DNA from: Hofstenia miamia
Taxonomy: Eukaryota > Xenacoelomorpha > Acoela > Hofsteniidae
Assembly: GCA_900660155.1 (NCBI GenBank)
Contig: CABFPE010000165.1
Location: forward strand, 1,091,745-1,115,289
Reading direction: 5' to 3'
Length of the DNA stretch: 23,545 nucleotides
Position 1 is the first letter of the stretch. Every line of letters starts with the position of its first letter. The translations under genes and the position numbers were made by a program. The notes under the pieces are model-generated. The model ran no database searches. It was not told where the DNA came from and worked only from the letters and a program-made list of their open reading frames with translations. Shown piece after piece: positions 18,613 to 23,545 of this stretch.

Positions 18613-20029
18613 CTATGCTTTTATAATGTAGTCTATGGTTGCGTAAAAATTTGATGTGCTTAGTAAGTCTGAAAATATTTGAAAGTCTGCTGGTTTTTGT
18701 GTTATTCTGGCTGCGCAGTGAAATATCAGGTGCTTGGTGTTTTCATTTTCTATTTTGCATAATCTACATAAGGGCGGCTCAATTAATCTAGAAAAGTAAA
18801 ATTTGTCGCGATTCAAGGTGACTTTATACATGATTGTTTTATAATAAGGGCGAATAGTAGAGATTCTTAATTTTTGGAGTATATTTTGAATTGAGAATTT
18901 AGTAATAAGCCAATAGCTAGAAGCTTTATCAAATATTTTTGTTATATCTGGTTTATGGTAATCAGAAAAATCGTTTAGAGACTTACCTTTCATGGACGAT
19001 TTAAATTCTAACTTGAAACCCCGTTTGTGTATTATAAAGTTTTGCAGACTTTCAGATTCTATATCTTGGTTAAATTGAATTGGATCCCCATAAGTGTTTG
19101 GTTTGCTTATGATTGAGTCTAATCGGGTACTACAGCCATCGGGGTTTAATTGAAACTTTACACTTAGTGTTTTTAGTGTGGATGATAATGAGGGGCATAC
19201 AGTTAGAAAAGACTTAGTTAGGCTGATGTTACCTAGCATGTCCTGAAAATTGCTTCTTGCTGTTAAATTGGATATAATTTTAGAGTACAACTTGTTTACT
19301 GGATGCCAATCTGCTCTGAGTGTTGTGAATATATTATTTATTTTATAAGCCAATTGATAATAATAGATATTTCCTAACTGAATTCCTCCATTTTTGTAAT
19401 TGCAATACAATAATTTAGTTGGTCGCGAATGATCATTATTTTTCATTTTTGTAATTGCAATACAATAATTTAGTTGGTCGCGAATGATCATTATTTTTCC
19501 ATACTGCATTATTTATAGCACATTGAATTGAATTGTTTACTGGTAATAGCGGGTAATATTGTAATTTGTATAATAATTTAGTTAACAAAAGAACATTAAT
19601 GGCTTTGGCCTTACCATAAATAGACATTTTACAATTCGCAATAAAATTTATTAATAGTTTATTATCATTTAGAAACGCATCATTATTGATAGAATTCTCG
19701 CCACATATTTTGAGCCGTACACCTAAATGTAAAATTTCATTATGATTTGATGTACATTCATTAGACCACTCTTTTGCTCCATTAATCCCTGTGAAAATTG
19801 ATTTTTGTTTATTTATAAATAGTCCGCTTATAAATTCGTCCAGGTGTTTGAAGTGCTTGGCAAGGCTGTATGAATTTGATGCGATTAGGGCAATATCATC
19901 TGCAAATGCAAGATATTTTATTTCTATGTTGTCATAAATAAATCCATGAATCTGATGTGAATATCGTATTTGACTCAGGAAGGGTTCTACTGCTAAGTTG
20001 AACAGCATGCATGACAGGGGGCATCCCTT
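18613..20029 (-). pseudogene. LINE ORF2 C-terminal half: RT palm to zinc knuckle
   Basis: The reading enters at 20029 with KGCPLSCMLFNLAVEPFL, the RT block before the catalytic box. YLAFADDIALIA follows, with the FADD catalytic pair at 19895-19906. Next come the thumb and a long C-terminal region. A C-x2-C-x8-H-x4-C zinc knuckle (CRLC...HLIFHC) lies at 18715-18768, with the stop at 18613. The EPFL/FADD style resembles the L1/Tx1 group, but this is tentative. The endonuclease and first RT blocks are lost by 5' truncation. In the middle, an exact 55-bp tandem duplication (19389-19498) shifts the frame: one reading ends just inside the second unit, and another (from 19509) begins before it. Apart from this the frame is open, so the gene decayed little before the duplication. 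Confidence 0.88.
19389..19498. repeat. Exact 55-bp tandem duplication
   Basis: Units 19389-19443 and 19444-19498 are identical, starting catttttgtaattgcaatac. Because 55 is not a multiple of three, the duplication frameshifts the LINE gene. The peptide NNDHSRPTKLLYCNYKN appears in both overlapping readings for this reason. Confidence 0.97.
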
Positions 20030-20042
20030 GAATGCCTTTACT
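20030..20042 (+). repeat. 13-bp target-site duplication, right
   Basis: gaatgcctttact is identical to 18184-18196. Sequence beyond this point is the original flank; the LINE reading frame meets a stop within a few codons of it. Confidence 0.88.
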
Positions 20043-21140
20043 AGGTAACATTAGTAAGCAAATTCGAAAATCAGTGAAAAATCATTATTTGTTGAGGTTA
20101 TGCTTAAATAATCTACATACGTCACTTGCTGAAAGTAAGTATACTAGCTCAAAAACATAAATTTGCTCTTAGATTAATTAAAATATGTTATTTCAATTTA
20201 ATGTAGAAGAGCAATAATGGGGTTCGGGTGAACTACATTTGGGCATGTTACGTCTGAACCAATAAATATTCCTTAATTGAAGTTCATTTGTGTTGCTTTA
20301 GTTTTTTTAAGATCTCTTTTGTGAAATAATCTGTACTTCAATCTTAATGTGTTAGAAAATGACAAATTTTCTTTAGTTTATTTTATAAAATACTAAATTC
20401 CCAATTTAGTAAAGTCTGCAGCATGCAGCTTCACTAAAAATTGAATATTTCTATGGTCTGTTATAGAAGAAAATTTCGCAAATATTGTTCTCGAAATTAG
20501 AAATATTAATTGCAGCAACATAGCAAAATTTAATTAGAAATTACTATGGAAGTGCAGAACATTTGAAAAATCTAATACTACTAACACAACAAACTATAAG
20601 CTTTGTCGAGCACGCAATTAGAATTTTCTTTTAACAGTTTGAATATTTCAATATTTTCAAAATCTCAAGTAATTAATAATTTATTGAAATAATTTGTCAA
20701 CAGGAATTTTGAAGGACAACACTCTAAAGTAGAAAAATACTATTTCTAACAGGCTCTGAAAAGATTTTCTATGTTGTAAAAATATTTACTTTGTAACAAT
20801 AAATATATGAATGAAGATGTTTTTATATTAAGCACTAGACGTCCATTAAAATTTGCAAATTTTCAAAATTCAAGAATGTCATTAACATAATATGTTACTT
20901 AGTGTAAATGAATGAAATGTTTAAGAAGTTTAAGTAATCATTGCCTTTCTTATGACAAGGGTTCTTGATAAATGACAAAAATCTCATGTAAGCATTAAAA
21001 AATTTGAAGCTCGTAGGCTTAATGGAATTGAAATAGAAGTGGTGGCGTTTAAAAGCTTAAACTATCTCATTGCTGTAAACCAATTATGAATTCAAGATAC
21101 TTATTCATAAATCCTATGATACAACACTTTGTTGAGTATT
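20043..21140. other. AT-rich stretch with one hairpin
   Basis: An imperfect hairpin lies at 20403-20442: aatttagtaaagtctgca faces tgcagcttcactaaaaatt. No gene is recognised. Confidence 0.45.
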
Positions 21141-21157
21141 GGTCGCCCTTCCTAATA

Positions 21158-21273
21158 ACGCATCTGCTTAGCGGGCTCCCAAATAGTGTTGGAATTACCT
21201 GTCACGCACAAATGCACCAACCAAGTCTGTGGAGATGAGAGTCCTTTTAGAGAATCGGCCTCACATAGGTAAG
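21158..21273 (+). repeat. Short unclassified repeat, copy 1
   Basis: It begins acgcatctgcttagcgggct, with cacaaatgcacc in the middle, and ends gagaatcggcctcacatagg. It is GC-richer than its surroundings. The TTAGCGGGCT part faintly recalls a tRNA A box, but no B box or clover-leaf is seen. Confidence 0.65.
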
Positions 21274-21631
21274 GCGCAGCAGTCCTAGAAAATTTCGAAG
21301 GTGCCGTCCTATTTTTTACTAAATTATCATAAAACGATTTTATATGTGTAAGTTAACCAAAGTCTAATAACATCTTGCAAAAAGTACAACTATTTATGAG
21401 ATTCTCCCAAAAACCTTGCAGTTGCATATTGATAGACATAGCCAATATTCTTTGTGAGACGTCTTTTATTCATGTGGGAACAAAAGAAAATGTTGAAAAA
21501 ATTGTTTCTTTCTTATAATAAAACCACTAAAAATTATTTTTATCACATTATTCTCATAAGAAAATCGCAACTTGATATTATGCCTAGATAGTTTTTGAAA
21601 GATGGGGACGTCTCCAACCCCCTTGTCTAAA

Positions 21632-21695
21632 ACCGCATCTGGTTAGCGGGCTCACAAATGCACGATTTTAGACAATCGCCCTCACATAGGTGAAG
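21632..21695 (+). repeat. Short unclassified repeat, copy 2
   Basis: It begins accgcatctggttagcgggc and ends gacaatcgccctcacatagg. It lacks about 50 bp present in the middle of copy 1. The two copies are in the same orientation, about 470 bp apart. Confidence 0.65.
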
Positions 21696-23439
21696 AGTGT
21701 ACACTTTGATTAAGTACATTATTATACGATCGTGACAAAATTCATACAAAAATAGCAAAAATCAAATTAACGTCAAACACAAAAAAATAGATCCTGATTT
21801 GGAGCCGAAAATAACTTAGGATTTCGGGAAATTTTTTTCTCTAGTAATATACATGGAAAATATTTAAAATATACTGTTTTCAAAGATTTGATAGAAATTA
21901 TGGCAGCACTTTAGCCTGCCATTCGTTTATACTTGAACAGGGCCATCCATAGGTCACATGAATAACAATGTTTCAGATCATCTTTACCTTTATTATAATA
22001 TTTACGATTTTGTACATTTTGAGTACAAAATACTAAAAGAAAACAGAAAATACTCTTCCAAACACAATTAGTTGAAAATTTTTGCTAAGTTTTAATATAA
22101 AGAATATCACAAATTCCCTTCTCTTTTGGGGCGTTAAAAGTATTGCATTTGCTTCGAAACTATTTATAAGCAACATAGAACTTCAAGGGTTCACCAAGCA
22201 AATCAGAATTTCTTGCAAATAATGAAATTTTGCTTCTCTAAGTTTAAGCTTTAGATACGAACTCTGCTAATGTAAGTCAATATTCTATGTTTTTAATAAA
22301 TAATTTCGAAATGTAGGGAAATTACATTTTATTACATTTTACAATTATCAGTATTTTTAATTTAGTAGTATATAGAAACATTTTGCAGCATGCTTATGTT
22401 TGAATGGTTTTAATTTTAAATACTGAATTAAATGCTCTTTTATTTATGTAGATACAATTGATTTTGACTAGATTCTAAATTTTGAATTTTGTTCGATCCC
22501 TTCAAAGATTAAAATAGTAGTATAATTCTTTGTCTGCTCTAGCTTGGTGATAATATTTTCTACCATCTGTTGACGACTTGGTCATTTCAATATGAAGATT
22601 TCAAATGCATGTATAAATTTTGAATCTTATGCAAATCTTGCACAATAAGAATCAAATAATTATATTTCCCGTTGCATTTAAACAATAGGGCATATATTGC
22701 AATATGCACATCATAATTTACAACATATAGGGTTCGTCTCGTGCTTCAAGCTATACATAAACATATCTGCGATCTACCATATCACACGAAATTTTAAGTG
22801 ATTTGTGATTGCTATCAATTGAAAACGATGTGAGAAGAAATTTTTGTTTTTTAAAGTTCATTAATGAATTTAATAAAAAGTACAAAAAAAGTGTTTATAA
22901 ATAAGTAATAAACAGCAAATTTGATTTTATTCAATTCAATTTTCGAAAAATAAAATAAGTTATTTGTTCTATTCTACTACTTTATTTTTTGGATTTTATG
23001 TATAACACAGTCTTGCAGCTACCTCAATTTTACACATAATAATTATAGCATATTGGAAACTTTGAATTTTGCGTTGGTTATATTTTTTGGTGCTCAAACA
23101 CATTTGATAAGCTGCATTTATTGGGATTAACCTAAATTTCATGCTCACATCATTTTAATGTTCTTATCCGCATAACGTTCAGGAAGGAATGTTCTAGTAT
23201 GGAGAATGGATTACTATTATTCAACAAGCAACAATGATTTACAATTAATAGAAAAGCAAATAGATATATGGTAAGTAGGAAAATATATAACTTTCGAAAC
23301 TAAGTTGAAGTTAAATTATTTCGTCAGCTTAAAATTTCTGATGTTTCCTTAGAAATTTTAAAAAGTAAGAACGTAGTTTTGCTTAAAAGAGCTCATTAGA
23401 AAGAAACATCCGGATAATATGAGGTTTTAATTATGTCAA
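21696..23439. other. AT-rich stretch, no gene seen
   Basis: No ORF with a recognisable motif. cagggccatccatagg at about 21938 is faintly like a hAT end, without a partner. gttcgatccc near 22490 resembles a tRNA B box but has no A box in range. Confidence 0.4.
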
Positions 23440-23462
23440 ATATATATATATATATATATAAA

Positions 23463-23495
<33 letters not shown>

Positions 23496-23545
23496 AATAA
23501 TATATATATTATATATATAATATATACATATCCATATATATATAT
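23440..23545. repeat. TA-rich compound microsatellite
   Basis: TA runs interrupted by AAATA-type units continue to the end of the window. Many inverted pairings are possible. The array probably extends further. Confidence 0.9.

Larger units (their letters stand above)
18197..20029 (-). mobile_element. 5'-truncated LINE insertion, 1.83 kb
   Basis: The element lies between exact 13-bp direct repeats. On the minus strand its 3' end is a short A tail (T-run at 18196-18203, one T possibly shared with the duplication). About 400 bp of T-rich 3' untranslated sequence precedes the tail (18204-18612). Its 5' end cuts into the RT gene, just at the GCPLS block. This is the signature of target-primed reverse transcription that stopped early. 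The exact duplications and a mostly open frame suggest a fairly young insertion. Confidence 0.88.

Noticed and set aside
21938..21955. hAT-like cagggccatcc
   Set aside because: No partner terminus, no flanking duplication and no transposase nearby.
22485..22505. tRNA B-box-like gttcgatccc
   Set aside because: No A box or clover-leaf arms at the required distance.
1..23545. CRISPR array, operon or prophage
   Set aside because: No regularly spaced identical repeats and no dense gene arrangement; all signs point to eukaryotic DNA.

Overview
The window is AT-rich nuclear DNA of a eukaryote, most likely an invertebrate animal. Evidence: long AT-rich stretches without genes, (TA)n microsatellites, assembly gaps, a probable spliced exon, and several broken transposable elements of animal type. 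Nothing bacterial is visible (no operons, no dense genes). I cannot name the species.

Layout. 1-536: end of a repeat with GCGGT motifs and a hAT-like terminus. 702-2032 (-): broken reverse transcriptase plus RNase H gene; 585 bp of it recurs at 2389-2974 with one base of difference, beside a single N. 2221-2304: GC-rich segment ending in a second hAT-like terminus. 4100-4414 (+): probable hAT dimerization-domain remnant. 6211-6493: internally repetitive inverted-repeat (MITE-like) element. 6571-7098 (+): decayed LINE C-terminus. 8900-8966: Tc1/mariner-like end beside a TA array. 10309-10480: N gap inside a TA array. 11987-12310 (+): best candidate host exon, a 3'-terminal exon of an unrecognised cysteine-containing protein. 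13851-15099: hAT remnant carrying a transposase C-terminus (-). 15256-15580: diverged 178-bp-period repeat. 16436-17187 (-): broken CR1/Jockey-like LINE. 18197-20029 (-): 5'-truncated LINE with exact 13-bp target-site duplications, an A tail and a later 55-bp tandem duplication. 21158-21695: two copies of a short unclassified repeat. 23440-23545: TA-rich microsatellite.

The elements are independent insertions, not one pathway. All transposon genes seen are broken. The best-resolved history is the LINE at 18197-20029: insertion with 5' truncation, then a tandem duplication that shifts the frame. The items most worth following up are the RT-RNase H element with an unusual HVDN catalytic box, the exon at 11987, and the MITE-like element at 6211.
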